This document shows, piece after piece, positions 1 through 12,232 of a stretch of DNA of 64,000 nucleotides. A program made the translations under genes and the position numbers. The notes under the pieces were generated by a model. It was not told where the DNA came from, did not search any database, and saw nothing but the letters and a program-made list of their open reading frames with translations. Source of the DNA: Rhodamnia argentea (lineage: Eukaryota > Streptophyta > Magnoliopsida > Myrtales > Myrtaceae); NCBI RefSeq assembly GCF_020921035.1, contig NC_063160.1, positions 15,093,095-15,157,094 of the forward strand, written 5' to 3'. The first letter of the stretch is position 1. Each line of letters begins with the position of its first letter.

Positions 1-99
1 ATGGAAATGAAACACTGCTTAGATTATTTGGCCGGTAGGAAACGACATGGAATCGGAATCCTTCACCCCATGGATTTCTGATTCATTGATGGGAAACAG

Positions 100-1074
100 A
101 TACACCTGAAGCTACAACTGAGCTATTTCGAGGAGGTGGTGAAGCGGCTGAGGCAACAAATCGGCGACGAGGATGCGCACAGGTTGCTGTCCGACGCGAT
201 CTACTTGTTCAGCATGGGAGGAAACGACTACATGGCCCTCGCAACCGACCCCAAATCATCTGTCCTCACTGCTGCTTACAAGAAGACATTCATGACAATG
301 GTGCTGGGCAATTTCACAACCGTGATCAAAGCAGGAGCTCTGACCCCGCAATCCTAAGTTCAATACTTAAGTTTACTTGAAGTACAAGGATGGTGGTTTG
401 AAACACTAACTTGTGCTCTTCGTGTGAAATGAATGATTAATGCAGGAAGTATATGCACTAGGAGGGAGGAAGTTCGCTTTCCAGAACGTTGGGCCGATCG
501 GGTGCATGCTGGCCACCAGGGCATCCTCGGGGATCAACGGCTGCCTTCACGACCCGTCCGTGCTAGCAAAGATGCACAACGTCGCTCTGTCGAGGCTGCT
601 GAGGAAGCTGGCATATCAGAAAGCCGGATTCTCGTACGCGCTGTTCGACTACTACACCTCCCTTGCCATGTGAACCCTGTACAGCTCGAAATTCGGTAAC
701 GGCCCAAACATTTTGCCAGCGGGATCGCCGCCGACCCTCTTAAAATCTTGGCTACATCATTAACTTATCACGTTTTTCTTGGATTGTGCCATGTTTATTA
801 TGTTGGTATGAACCTTCTTGGGGCGCTCTCGTTACTGGTGGTAGGATTCAATGAAGGGAAGAGCGCTTGCTGCGGCAGCGGGGCTTACAACGGGAACTTC
901 ACCTGCGAAGGTAAGAACAGCACTGTGAATTACAATTTGTGCGGCGACCCGAGCGAGTACGTGTGGTTCGATCCTGCCCATCCGACAGAGTGCGCCAATA
1001 GGCAGCTGGCCGGTCTGCTTTGGAACGGGCCATCTCATGTTGTTGGGCCTTATAACCTGAAGATGTTCTTTTGA
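100..1074 (+). pseudogene. GDSL esterase/lipase (GLIP-type), 3' part with premature stop
   Basis: Three exon-like blocks read as the C-terminal two thirds of a plant GDSL esterase/lipase, a secreted serine hydrolase acting on ester substrates. Block 100-330 carries the family block III motif GGND (in SMGGNDYM). Block 446-695 carries the GGRKFAFQNVGPIGC core. Block 845-1074 carries ACCGSG and the catalytic Asp-His pair in WFDPAHPTE, and ends at TGA. The N-terminal exon with the GDS nucleophile motif would lie before the window. Two defects are visible. A TGA at 671-673 interrupts the frame just before TLYSSKFG, probably a former CGA Arg codon. The junction after codon IK at 330 offers only a GC dinucleotide (AAA|GCAGGA) as donor, while frame is kept perfectly to the AG at 444-445. 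The 696-844 intron has a normal GT and AG. It is probably a pseudogene. A read-through or truncated product lacking the Asp-His dyad cannot be excluded. Confidence 0.8.
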
Positions 1075-1194
1075 CGCATCTCCATGAATGGATTCCACAT
1101 TTTAGAGTTGGCTCAAAGACCCTGTCGCGTCGCGTTCATGAAATGCTTGCTGTCTCTTTGATGGTGACGCGCCAACAATGTCACCGGATCATAA

Positions 1195-1880
1195 ATTCGA
1201 GGGACAAGTGCACCGAAAGTTTTAAGACTTGTTAAAAAAATGCAATCGAGCCCTAAATCTTACAAAATAAAATGCAACCAAATCCTAAAATTTGTTAAAT
1301 TTGTGCAATCAAGTCTTTCCGTTAATTACTATACAACCCGACTAACGAAAAATGCTGACTTGACGTGGCCTTTTTATTACTTTCTCTCTTCTACATGACG
1401 CCGGCGTGGCTAAAATATGAAGGATAAAGCTAAAATGACGTCGTTCTGATCTAAACATGAGTTTTGAATCTAAGTATTATTTAAATTCGATTGAAAATAA
1501 ATTAAAATTATAAGTAAATGAAAGATGAAGCAAAGCAAGGCCTGCAGCCCTCGCCGACCCCCCCTCGCTAGTTTTTCCCTATTGTTATGTTACCTTATTT
1601 CTTAATATATTTTTAACAAAACTCATTAAAAATCATATTTGGACCCAAACGATATCGTTTTAGCCACGTTAGTGCCGTGTAAGAGAGAATACAACCAAAA
1701 AAGGTCACATCAGCATTTTCATTTAGCTAAATTGGATGGAGTAAATTGGATGAAATTAGCAGACGGACTTGATTACACCAGTTTGAAAAGTTTTAGGAAT
1801 TGATTGCACTTTTTATAGGTTTTACAACTCAATTATAATTTCATGAGAAATTTCAGAACTTTCAATACACTTATCCCTAC
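1195..1880. repeat. Family B inverted-repeat miniature element (copy 1)
   Basis: The segment starts GAGGGACAAGTGCACCGAAAG and ends with the inverse CTTTCAATACACTTATCCC. The inner flanks alternate 'pyrimidine-rich plus gcaatcga/caatcaagtc' motifs in opposite orientations. The middle holds a short GC-rich core (CCTCGCCGACC, near 1550). This is a non-coding terminal-inverted-repeat (MITE-like) pattern. A second copy lies at 28321-28645. No ORF of note is present. Confidence 0.55.
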
Positions 1881-2479
1881 GTTTAATGTCCAAGCGAATT
1901 GAGTTGGGATGTCTTAGGCAACCGGCCCTATTTATACATATTGTACACTTACTTTGATCCACGTTAACCGCATGCGATGCATGTTATAAATCATCAGAAA
2001 CACGTTTCGTGTCATGGAATCTTTTGGATAAAATATCCTGTCTTTTGTCGTGTTGTAATTTTTTCACAATGTTTTTTTCTTTCTTTCTTTCTTTCTTTCT
2101 TTCTTAAGGTGTCACTTACGTATCGTGCTTGGGTTGATACGCAACAAGCTCTTGCTAATCCGTGACGTAATTTGGTGACGAGCGATTAAGTCTGAACCTA
2201 CATGCCGAGGCCCACTGGGGGTTAAGCTACCTAATTCTCGAAATAAAACAAGACAAATCATGTGTAGTTAGACCTAATTCCGCGGGCGACCAGAAATTGC
2301 ATTGATTAGTCCAGCTATTATAAGCAGGGACTATCCCCATTAGGTGCATGTTGTGACAACCTGACGTAGCTCCGGAGGTAGGGCGTTGACTTTTCGTTTT
2401 GCATGTGTGTCTAGACGAGAAGCAAGACACGGGACAAGCTCCTCAATGGAGAAAAGGTTTAACCCGCGCCATTTGCTTT
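1881..2479. other. Non-coding spacer with (TTTC)n microsatellite
   Basis: No gene recognised. The only structure seen is a TTTC tetranucleotide run of about seven units at 2077-2105. Confidence 0.5.
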
Positions 2480-2745
2480 GTTTTTCCATGCGTTCCGCCA
2501 GAATTTGCGACCGCGTCGAAGTATCTTTCATCGACAATCATCCTTCGATTTCTTATAAGTGATTGCAGGTTCTGTGGTGACTCTAAAGAGGAATTGTCAT
2601 AGGCCCATGAGGAAGCCGATAATTTCATTTCAAACGAAACTGAAAGTACACATGTTTTGCTGGAATTTAATCGACGATACAACCTTAGGACATAAAGACG
2701 CAATGATGGAATTTAATCAACGGCAAAGATCTAAAAACTAATGTT
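2480..2745. repeat. Unclassified dispersed repeat, copy 1
   Basis: This stretch resembles 4190-4480 in the same orientation. Shared strings include GTTCTGTGGTGACT versus GTTTGTGGTGACT, GATAATTTCATTTCAAACG versus GATAATTTCAGTTCAAACG, and a following GAATTTAA(T/C)CGA(C/T)GA. Neither copy has an intact ORF. It could be a piece of a decayed LTR or other transposon; the family is unknown. Confidence 0.45.
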
Positions 2746-3775
2746 AAGTATTCACGCAGGTTGTTTTTGTCTATTTCCAAATTTTCTAAAATTAGACTAA
2801 GTCTAAAGTACTTAAACCTAGGTAAACCATAACCAATGAAATCAAGTGTGCAATCAAGGAATCATGACATTGATAAATTAACTCATAAAATCCTAATGAA
2901 GCCCTAAGGGCTTAAAGAAATGTGGTTCGGGTTTATTTTTAAAGGTGTTTATAATTTTCTTTAAAAAAATAAAATCTATGAAATCTAGGGAATCTAAGCC
3001 CAAATTTACGAAAATGAGGCCAAACTAGCCTAATCTAAGTTTCTTCTATTTTTAGGGATGTTATGAACTTTTTTTATTTTTTAGAATTTTTTAAAAGTTT
3101 TTATTTTTATTATATTTTTTTATTATCTTATATATTTTTCTTTGAAAATGAGACCTTGTTATGCATTTGGTCGAGAGAAAAGTGATAAAATAATTGAAAG
3201 GGAAAAATAAGAGATGTGTTCTGTTTTGTGATCTCAAAAGGGATTATTTGTTCAGAGCCAACTTTTTTTTTATTGTTTTTGTTCCAAAACCGATCTCGAA
3301 AACGTAAACGTAATCATTGATATTATCAAACATGATTCTCTTTGTTTTTTGTTTCAGGGAACAGAATCAGAGAACCAAAATCGTTGTCATGCAGATTCTA
3401 ATTCTATAACATATCGAAAATAACCAAAAGTCATCATTTTTTTTTTATGTAAATAAAGGCCCCCGTTTAAAGGAATTCAATAATGCACCAAACATTCGAT
3501 TCTTTGGAATTAGATAAACAAGAAATATACCTCCTTGCCATTGGCACTTTTTTTTCGAATTTTATTCTTGTCAGATTCATCCTCGAACTCGTAAGTCTCA
3601 AGAATTCATTTGTTCCTGGCTCTCCACAATGGGCAATGTGTTTGACGGTTGACTGATAATCTTCGCCAAAAAAAAAAAAAACAGCGAAATGAGGAGTTTT
3701 GAATTCTCTTGGTTAAGGTATAGTGTCAACTCAATCAGGATGTGACTTCCTATATAATAGCTTGTGGGAACCTAA
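2746..3775. other. AT-rich spacer, no gene seen
   Basis: This is very AT-rich sequence with many short A and T runs (for example 3669-3681). No ORF, RNA or repeat structure could be supported. Confidence 0.5.
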
Positions 3776-4910
3776 TTATTGTAATATGAGTTCAACCACT
3801 TGATCAAGATTCGCAAGTTGATAAATTTGTGCATAAATCATCGTATTAGGTTGGATTGATATGGATTGATTCGATGTCTCGAGCCTAGAGATGATATCGA
3901 GGACCACAATAATGACCATCGGCCTGATCACATCAGTGATGTGTCTCGCTATGTGGTGGTTCACATCTTGTTCTGTTGTTTCTCTAACAACCTCTTCATA
4001 GGAGCCACCAAAATGGGGTTTGGTGCTTACTCGTTTGCCTGCTCCTATGTAAAGTGCCATGGGATTTCGACATTGCTCCCTTGGCTTGGCTCTACTGCTG
4101 GAGCGATTGAGGTCTCGAACTGGGTAGTTGTAGCGCAGCGTGATCTGGCTCAAGGTGATTTATTATTTTCGACATTATACTTCCTCAAATCGATCACACG
4201 AGTTCCACCAAGCATGTCGAAAAGATGTTTCCTTGAATTTGACATCCACGATGAAATAACTTTTACCAAAAATCGTTCTTTGATATTTTCTGAGAGTAGA
4301 CAGGTTTGTGGTGACTTCGGATAGGAAATATCACAGGTACATAAGGAAAAAGATAATTTCAGTTCAAACGGTATTGGAAGTACATAAATTTTGTTGGAAT
4401 TTAACCGATGACAAATTTTGAGGACATAAAAATGCAACATAGAAAATTAATCAATCGCGAATATCTGAAAACTATAACTAAGATACAATGGCACAATTTA
4501 ATCGCCGAGCAAGTATTGGGAACTACAGCCATAACTACAGTACACAAATTGAAAGATAACTAAAAGATAATAAGTTATTTGTGTGTTGTGTCGGAGGTCT
4601 CCGAAGAGTATGATATGGCTATTTAAAATCCCCAATTAACCGTTACCAACCAAGGTTACAAACGTAAGTTACAAACGATTACATCGACTTTAGTACTTTA
4701 ACGGTTCCATGGATTCCACTACGTTAGACGGTTTCTTCGACTCCACCATCTTGACGGATGCTTTATTCACTACGCCGATAGTTACTTCCTTGACAATTGC
4801 ATCCGAGACTGTCGACTCCACTTTCTGTCTATTCCTTCAAGCTATCGATTTATCAAGTGTTGATAATTATGTTCATAAATTACCAAGGGCTACTGTCATC
4901 AACTAAATCT
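3776..4910. repeat. Decayed unclassified repeat region (copy 2 at 4190-4480)
   Basis: This holds the second copy of the 2480-2745 repeat and flanking sequence. Minus-strand reading of 3776-4153 stays open for 125 codons, but its product resembles no family I know and has no domain motif. I treat it as transposon remnant rather than a gene. Confidence 0.35.
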
Positions 4911-6049
4911 ATCGTATGTCGATAACAACCAAGAGGTGATCGTTTTTTAGTGTCAACACCATGAAAATAGAGCAATGGAGCTACCCGATTTCTTTCCTAT
5001 CAAGACAGAAGTCGAGATTAAATAAATCTATCGAACCGATTAAACACTCCTTCAACAAGCACAGAATTCAAAACCGCCAAAAGTTATCGTCAAATCCCTT
5101 TTGAGGGAGACTCTCTGTGTCTTTAGGTAGATGAAACAGCAAAACAGGGGACTCTGTTCTTGTGAACTGTGAGTTCACCTTCGTGCAATCGTTGTCCATC
5201 AACCTGTACAACGCGAGTATATGTCGTGTAATTTCTCAGTTTTTTCCAGGGAATTGGAGCTGCTATTTTTTTGTGGACGTTCCCATGGATCCTCCATTAT
5301 TTCGTTTGTCGAAGACAGAGCATCGTCTTCAGGGGCCCGATGAAAATTCAGTGCACTCTTGGAAAGCAGTCTTCTTTTTACCAAAAAAAAAAAAAAAGGA
5401 ATAAGAACCAAAAAAAAAAAAAAAATGGATCAGTACCTTTCCACTAATTACTATTTCATCGTATTCCCTATACGAAACGTCTTGCCTTACAAAACTTTCA
5501 AAGAGTTCTGATGAGCGATTGGGATCTATTCTTTTGTAATTCAACAATCGGCGATCGTCGACCATCAGCTTATTGAGAATTTGCAGAAGCGTCTTATTAA
5601 TGATCGGAAAAAGAAGGAAAAAAGGGGTTCGCCAGAGTGCACAAACGACCAAAAAAAAAAAAAAGAGAGAGACTATTTTGGTGCTGTGCATACATAAAAT
5701 GGACTTTTCAGATATGGAAAGACCATGAAGTGGCAACATAAGTAACCACATATCAGTAAAGACATGTGCCTTTCACGTCGCTCACCCTGCCCTTGGCTGA
5801 ACATGTCAATCGTCGAGAGAGAGGCTTTCTTGCTCCATTTGGGGTTCACTCCTTTAGACACTTCCCAATCATGTCGTCGAAGGATCGCCATCATGTATTT
5901 TTTTTTTTAAATAACGAGATAAAGCTTATTCCAATGATAGGTTTAAATCCGCATGCAAAAGACTTAGATTGAAAAATGAATTTGGTAAATTTCTTCCAAC
6001 TAAGGATGGGAGCAAATATGGTTCGTGAGGTATATAAAGGGCATAAGCA
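4911..6049. other. Spacer with poly-A/T tracts, no gene seen
   Basis: Several A13-A14 runs occur (5381-5396, 5410-5424, 5651-5664). Open frames here are short and low in complexity. Nothing recognisable. Confidence 0.45.
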
Positions 6050-6410
6050 CATTTCAGGTGCCAATATTTATGTACGATACTCATTTTAATGTCAATATTT
6101 TTTTTTTTGGATCACTTAAGTATCGAAATCGGATAAAACAAAGATCACTTTAGTGCCAACCGCGAGAAATTCCGGCAACCTCACCGGAGTTGGCACTTAA
6201 ATAATCGTTTTTCAAAAAAATTAGCATTTAAGTAATTAAAAAATTGATTACTTTAATGTCAAATTGGAAAAAAAAAAACAATCACTTTAGTACTAACGGC
6301 AACAAAATTCCGATCTTTTTTTCAAAAAAATTGGCACTTCAGTGATTAAAAAAAAATATTGACATCAAAATAAACGTCGTACATAAATATTAACATTTGA
6401 TCCGTCCTTT
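6050..6410. repeat. Palindromic miniature element (family C)
   Basis: The left end GGTGCCAATATTTATGTACG and right end CGTACATAAATATTAACAT are inverted copies. Internally 'cactttagtgccaa' alternates with its inverse 'ttggcactt(a/c)a'. A central AAATTCCGGCAACC/CCGGAG core is present. The pattern is a non-coding MITE-like inverted repeat. Confidence 0.6.
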
Positions 6411-7689
6411 TGTAGTATATAAAGTCATGCTACATTGTGCAAGTATACATGCATGTCTTAAAATAGTAATTGGTATGCCCCCAGTGTGTTTTTCCCTTTT
6501 TTCCTCCAAAATCAGATGGGGGCGTGTGCAAATTTTTAGTTTTGGTTTCCGCGAGTACTTGGAGAAACCGAGACGCGCGAGTGGGCAAAGCGCCCGATGC
6601 TCCAATAATTGGGTTTGACCTCGTTTAACGAATCCCCGGGACAGTGCAACGTGGCGGTGCTGTCGGCCCCAGGAAGCTTTGGACACATTCACATTCGGGC
6701 GCACGGTTCACGTGGCCGAGGGACAACTCCTCAACGTCTCTGTAGTGCCACGTCATGTCGTGGTCCCGCTAATAATACGTGCAGTAGCGAAATGACTTTT
6801 ATATCCTACCGGGTATACGTCAATCGTTTCCCGTAGACCAGTCAATTTGTCCGACCCAAATAGATGCGCGAGGGATAAGAGGTTGATCTTCACCAAAAGT
6901 TACACGTCGATAGAAAGGTTTGGCATCTCGATGTCTGACTTTTAATCTGTTTATGGTCTATTTATTATAATGTAAAATTAGGGACTCATACCTAACCCGA
7001 CTCGACTCATATGTTTGAAACACTTTCATAAATAATATAACTAGAAAAACTTATATCCAAAGCGAAGTATAAATACGAAGCGAGTGACCACGAGATTGAG
7101 TAAAGGCGAGAAAGAATGGAGAGAAAGTTATAGAAGTGATTTAAACTTGAGTAAATTGGAAACTCATTTATGATCAATTTTATCATTCATATTATGTTTA
7201 AATCTATTTATGACCAATTTATTGAATATAACTAAATCATATAACAACTCAACTTATCATATATAGGTTAAAAAATAGATTTATAATCAATTTTGACATG
7301 TCTACATTCCCATTTACATTCTTGAACATGTGTTGATACATGCAAATAACGACTCGTGATGGTGCAAGGCCTCGCCGCATCTAATCACAGGATGGTGTCA
7401 TGTCGGACTAGAGCCTCTCCGACGAATTTATTTCCGCCGTTGGCGTGGGAGCCGGATTTAACATGAAAGTTCACATTAATTCGATTCATAGGCTAGATCC
7501 TTTTCGGCTTACGAAGATGGCGAATTGGGTCCACAGATCGAATGCGACCAATGAAGGTCAAGCCAAAGACGACACGATTACGAAGCCGCCCTTGCTCAGC
7601 CAAATATGAGGAAGGCAGAAAAATTTGTCAAGGACTTCTATGACATATGGCTAGATGATTGAATCTTACTTGCTCTAGACGCCCAACTA
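6411..7689. other. Spacer, no gene seen
   Basis: No ORF with recognisable protein and no RNA gene was found. 6960-7320 is AT-rich and low in complexity. Confidence 0.45.
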
Positions 7690-8030
7690 AAAGGACAATG
7701 ACATAAATGATCTTTAAATTATGATTCAACGTATAATATCATCCTTTAATTTCTTCATTTGTGCAATGTGATTATTAAACGTTGGTACAATATGCAATGT
7801 CGTCTCTAGATTTTAATTTGTTCAGTATGATTCACAAGCTATTGGTAAATATTTAATTTAGTCCCCGGACTATATGGAAAATATTTAAAAGTTCGAGGAC
7901 CGCAATGAACAAATTAAAGATTTAAAGATGGGATTGTACATTGGGCTGAAATTCAAAGATCTACATCGAATAAATTAAAAGTTCAAGAATAATATTGTAT
8001 ATTAGATTAAAGTTTGAGGATCATTCTTAT
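7690..8030. repeat. Inverted-repeat miniature element
   Basis: The left side (CATAAATGATCTTTAAATTATG, ATTTGTGCAATGTG) is mirrored on the right (TTGTATATTAGATTAAAGTTTGAGGATCATTCTTAT). The centre holds TAGTCCCCGGACTA, itself palindromic. It is non-coding and MITE-like. Confidence 0.5.
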
Positions 8031-9380
8031 CGTTTTGCTTCTTGGCCATTAACTAGCCACCTCATTTGAGCTAATCCACACGGGTCGTTGAGAAGCGAGA
8101 GAGACCAAGCTTTTGTGGTCTCTCGTCTAGGGTGACTGTGGCACATCCGCACATCCAAATTTGATACATGACGATGACGGCGACGATGGTGGCGGCGGCA
8201 AGCCAAGCCATTGTGAACTTTCATCTTGTGTGCGTTGACGATACTCCACACCCTTATCCCGTGCATTAACTATCACTTGTTTCCCCATCCCTCATTTATG
8301 TTTCCCATTCCCAATTCATCAAAAGAAGGTGACCCCAATTTATTGACATCACCCATGATTGGGACATAGTTGTTGTAGGTTGGATTGGACCGATTAGGTC
8401 CACGTAAATCGAAAGGGTGAACCCCGTATTCAGAGCCCGCCCCATCATATGCACATGTGCCGTAAGGTAGAGCTGGCCCCGACCATTTGGTGATTCCCCC
8501 AACGAGGATCGATTGGCTCGAAAAACGAAAAACCAAAATGAACGGACCTAGGTAAGAAATTCCCTTTGTGTCCCGAATCGCCAATTTTTCCAATGCCCAA
8601 CCTAACTAAAGCCAATCCCATCATTTTTAGGTAGAAGAATTAGTAATCTTAATTTCCGGCGGGCTGTAGATAAAGGCTTGTAAGCAAAGACCCTCCGGAC
8701 TAATCGATCGACTCCAGCTATATAGCATTAGAAAAGTTCTTTCGACCACGTGAGGTAATGAGGCAAGGGGACGAATCTCGTGTTATAATCGCGCTGCCTT
8801 TTTCCTATCTGGGACGATTTCAAATGACGGCTTCTGCAAGGAATGCACAGAGAGCACTATCATGAACGGACACGGAGCAAAGTTGGGCTTGGAAAAGGCA
8901 TCCGAAGTTCCCTAGCGACCACGGAGCTTTCAACTTTCTGCCACGTTCACAGACTTCAGTGGGGACTTAACCCTACCTCCGTCTCACCTTAATATTGACA
9001 AATCGATGATTCACCATGATTGATTTCTCCCTTGTCTGAACAGTGAACACATGTGGGCTTTGGTCCCCTTCAAAAAAAAAAAAAAATCAAGGGAAAAGAG
9101 ATTAATTTAATTACTTTCTTAATTGACTTGCGACGATTTGCTCGGTACCTACCCAATCAACCGCCAAGAGACTTAAGCCCACCTCTCAAACGATGCCCTT
9201 CACATCTCCGCTCATCGTTTTTCACATGCAAAAAGAAGGGCATTGATTTTCTATGTTTATTTTGGGTTCTTCTTCTTCTTCTGAGGCGGGCTCCACCCAT
9301 TTCATTATTAATTTTCTACACGGATAATCTTGACCGAAATTACATCCGAAAGAAATTAGCGAGACACTAAGCACGACACC
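8031..9380. other. Spacer, no gene seen
   Basis: Short open frames at 8027-8593 show no family resemblance and no splice-linked continuation. A CACGTG box sits near 8748 but is not near any gene. Confidence 0.4.
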
Positions 9381-9396
9381 ATTTAGGGTTAAGAGC

Positions 9397-10010
9397 ACCG
9401 AAAACCCTAGACTTTGCTACCGCGACACCGATTCTTTGATCTTTTGTTGTGTCACCGAAAGCTTTAAGCTATGACCACTGCGATATCAATACTCTAAACT
9501 TTCTCTTGTGCCTGTAAAAACCCTTAAATTACGTCCGTTGCGTTATCAATACCCCATTTTTTTCTTTTGTTGTCGCCAAGACTTGCAAATCCGTACTCAC
9601 GTGACAAAGTACTTCCAAGTCATTTGCTTGAAGTCAGATCCCCTCAAACTCTATTTGCTCGCCGTTGTTTACGCAAGCCATCGTGCCAGATTGTCAATGG
9701 CCATCTTGGACGGAACGGGCAATGGAAATTTTTTTTTTTCCTTTCTTGTTATTGGTACGACTTTGGGATATAGAAAAAAAAAAGTTTGGCTTTTGATATC
9801 ATAGTGGCCAAAATTCACAATTTTTTTTGGTAGATGAATGATATATTTGTCGGATCGATATGAGTTTGTGGCATCGATGACGCGGTAAAAAAGAAAAGCT
9901 TGGGTCGTCGATGTCACTTGGACAAAATTTAGTGTTTTTTGTGGTAGACTAGGTGTATTTTTTTTTTTTTTGTCATGCTAGTATAAATTTAGGGGTGGGC
10001 GACAGAAAAG
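9397..10010. repeat. Inverted array of degenerate ~58-bp units
   Basis: Three degenerate units of about 58 bp follow each other from 9397. Each starts like CACCGAAAACCCTA or a variant and ends near TTGTTGTGTC or CTTGTGC. Related sequence in opposite orientation runs from about 9770 to 10010. This is the architecture of a MITE with subterminal tandem repeats. Poly-T tracts interrupt it. Confidence 0.4.
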
Positions 10011-10870
10011 AAGTTTGTGGTCCTTCGAGCATCGTTAAGGTTTTTTTTTTTTTTTGTGTGGTATTTTTCCTGCTATTTGTTTTTTGGAGCACTTTTTATT
10101 TTTAGCTATTGCCACTTGGCCCGGATTTTTTAACGTGGATGATTAAAAAAAGTGCAAGTGCTTAAAGGACAAGGCTACTGCTTTGCTTTTTCACAACGAA
10201 CCCCCAGCACAAAAACGTGGGAGTGGAGTTTAGTGAAAGCACTCCGACATGCTTAATTAGTAAATTAAGCATAACACGCTGATTGCTAATTTCTGCATGC
10301 TAAAATAATAGGATCTTCCTAGCTATAACGGTGGAATATTAGGGAGGTGGGTCCGATCATGATTACGAAATATTATTTTTTTTTGTCATTTATAAAATTT
10401 ACGATTGATATTGAACTGTTATACTATTAAACGGTTAGCTTCTCGAGTCCCAAAACAATGTACCGTCTCAAAAACTCATAGCATTTTATGAACATGTTAT
10501 TGTCGCTTTCCTTCTGTCGTGATCATGAAAACAAAGCAGTGCGTGACAAGAAATCCAAGAGATCACGGAGATCGCTGAATTAAAGGACGAACCCCGTGCA
10601 AGTGGCAAAAAGACATGAAGCTAAGTAGTAGCTAATTAATAATACGCTCGTGTTTAGCTAAATACCCAATGGGCATCCAATAATCAGCAACAACGTATGT
10701 AGGTAATACTCACGGAGGGTTGTTTTGTTGACATCTGAATATAACGGAGATTCAAATAAACAATATCCGAATAAATATTTGATTTGCAAGGTTAAAATTA
10801 AAAATGAATCATGAAAACAAAGCAACCCTCTTCCCCGTGACTTTGACAATGTGATGTTAGGAATACGCAA
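10011..10870. other. Spacer, no gene seen
   Basis: AT-rich with T runs near 10041-10056. No recognisable coding sequence or repeat boundary. Confidence 0.4.
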
Positions 10871-11345
10871 CGTAAAACCCGATACCTTCATCTAGAAAGA
10901 TTGCTAAGAGGGAGTTTAAGTCCAAACCTGTCAACATATCTAATTACACTTGCTATCTTTCTGCACCAACATAGGAGCACGCAACATAAGCCCAATAGTC
11001 CAAATCCGAGTCCGTCAACAAATCCGGTTGGATCCACCTTCACTCAAAACCTTAAGCCAACGAGTTATGAGCCAACTTGGATATATTAAGCGCTCCACAT
11101 CTCATCAATTATCCGAAGTGGGACTTCTCTACGTGCATCCTAACACGCGAGCGCGCCATCACCTTTTGTGACCTCCCTTTCGCAGCCCTCAATCAATTTG
11201 ACGGATTTTACCCCGGCCGACTTCGCCACTTGGAGGCGCCCCCGAGTTTGGCTTCTTCACCGAATTTTCGGGGATCTAATCGATGTGGCTTGTGATTTCA
11301 ACAATGCGATCCCTCTACGCTCGCGATTCACTAAACGCATCTTAT
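10871..11345. repeat. Probable repeat-derived block
   Basis: Sequence around 11020-11140 (AACTTGGATATATTAAGCGC, CATCTCATCAATTATCC, GTGGGACTTCTC) is of a kind I recall in many plant dispersed repeats. No domain can be read from it, and the open frames at 10901-11295 look accidental. Confidence 0.3.
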
Positions 11346-11878
11346 AAGTATTTTTTGGCGGTAGAAATCACACACATGTATTTACACTCGATGGTTGACT
11401 GAATATGCTTTGAGAAATTTAACACCGCGCTTACAATTTTCGTAATTACGATGGCTAAGCGTTCCCGCCCATTCCTACCGTGTCTAAGAGTGGCGTTAAC
11501 TCCTTGATTTTCATGGCCAGCTTACGTCAAAAGTCCACTAATTATTGACCATCTGATTGTCGTTGACCGACGCTTAACCGACCAAGGAATTTCGATTGCA
11601 TTTCATTTCATTTGACATGACAAAAAGAAATTAGGAAGCAAAAGCATCATTAGCCCCGGAGCCGAAGCATAATAATTGAGACATGATTCCGTGCGTAGTT
11701 TATGAAACATTAAAATAATCGAAATAATTCATGGGAAGTTTGCCAACCGGGAGAAACGAATACACAGCCCAGCCATTCGCTCCCCATTTCCATTATTGTT
11801 TTGCTTTTTATTTTTTCTGTTTTATTTATTTGTTTATTTATTTTTTCAAATTTCGTGTGGACACAGTTGCCGGAGCGC

Positions 11879-12232
11879 TCTCTCTCTCTCTCTCCAAAGC
11901 CTGCGCTCTGCAATTCTGAAGCTCTCAAATCTCTGCATCGGCGCTCGCGCGTACGGAGCTTCGCTTCTCCTGATCACGAGCTCGCTTCCTCTTCCGTCTT
12001 TCGCTCTGCGTCTCCTCGCTTTCGTTCCCTCGCGCGAGCGCTTGGTGTGCGCTTGTCGGGTGTCTGAGAGGTCCGGTTCGATTTCGCGCGGGAGTCGGCG
12101 TTGTGTGTCACGGATTCGAGACTCGCGAGCGGAGTACGAGCTTGCGAGTGCAACATGTTCGCCTGAGTTTCCGCCGAGCTGTTGCAGAGAGGAGGAGGCC
12201 CGAGATTCGCAGAGGCGGCGGTGGCGGCGAGC
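11879..12232 (+). promoter_or_regulatory. 5' leader region of the SAC gene
   Basis: A (CT)n run at 11879-11896 is followed by a GC-rich, CpG-rich stretch up to the start codon at 12233. This is typical of a plant 5' untranslated leader. A three-codon upstream ORF lies inside it (12155-12166). The transcription start itself cannot be fixed from sequence. Confidence 0.45.
12155..12166 (+). promoter_or_regulatory. Minimal upstream ORF in SAC leader
   Basis: ATG-TTC-GCC-TGA lies 66 bases before the main ATG. If it is transcribed, ribosomes must pass or reinitiate after a three-codon ORF, which could mildly lower translation of the phosphatase. The context of this ATG is weaker than that of the main start (GAGCATGG, with A at -3 and G at +4). 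Confidence 0.4.

Noticed and set aside
3776..4153. 125-codon minus-strand open frame, possibly viral or transposon protein
   Set aside because: No motif of any viral or transposon protein could be read; it is adjacent to a decayed repeat, so no function is claimed.
8027..8593. Minus-strand open frames near 8 kb as a possible gene
   Set aside because: No domain, no splice continuation and ordinary spacer composition; probably chance.
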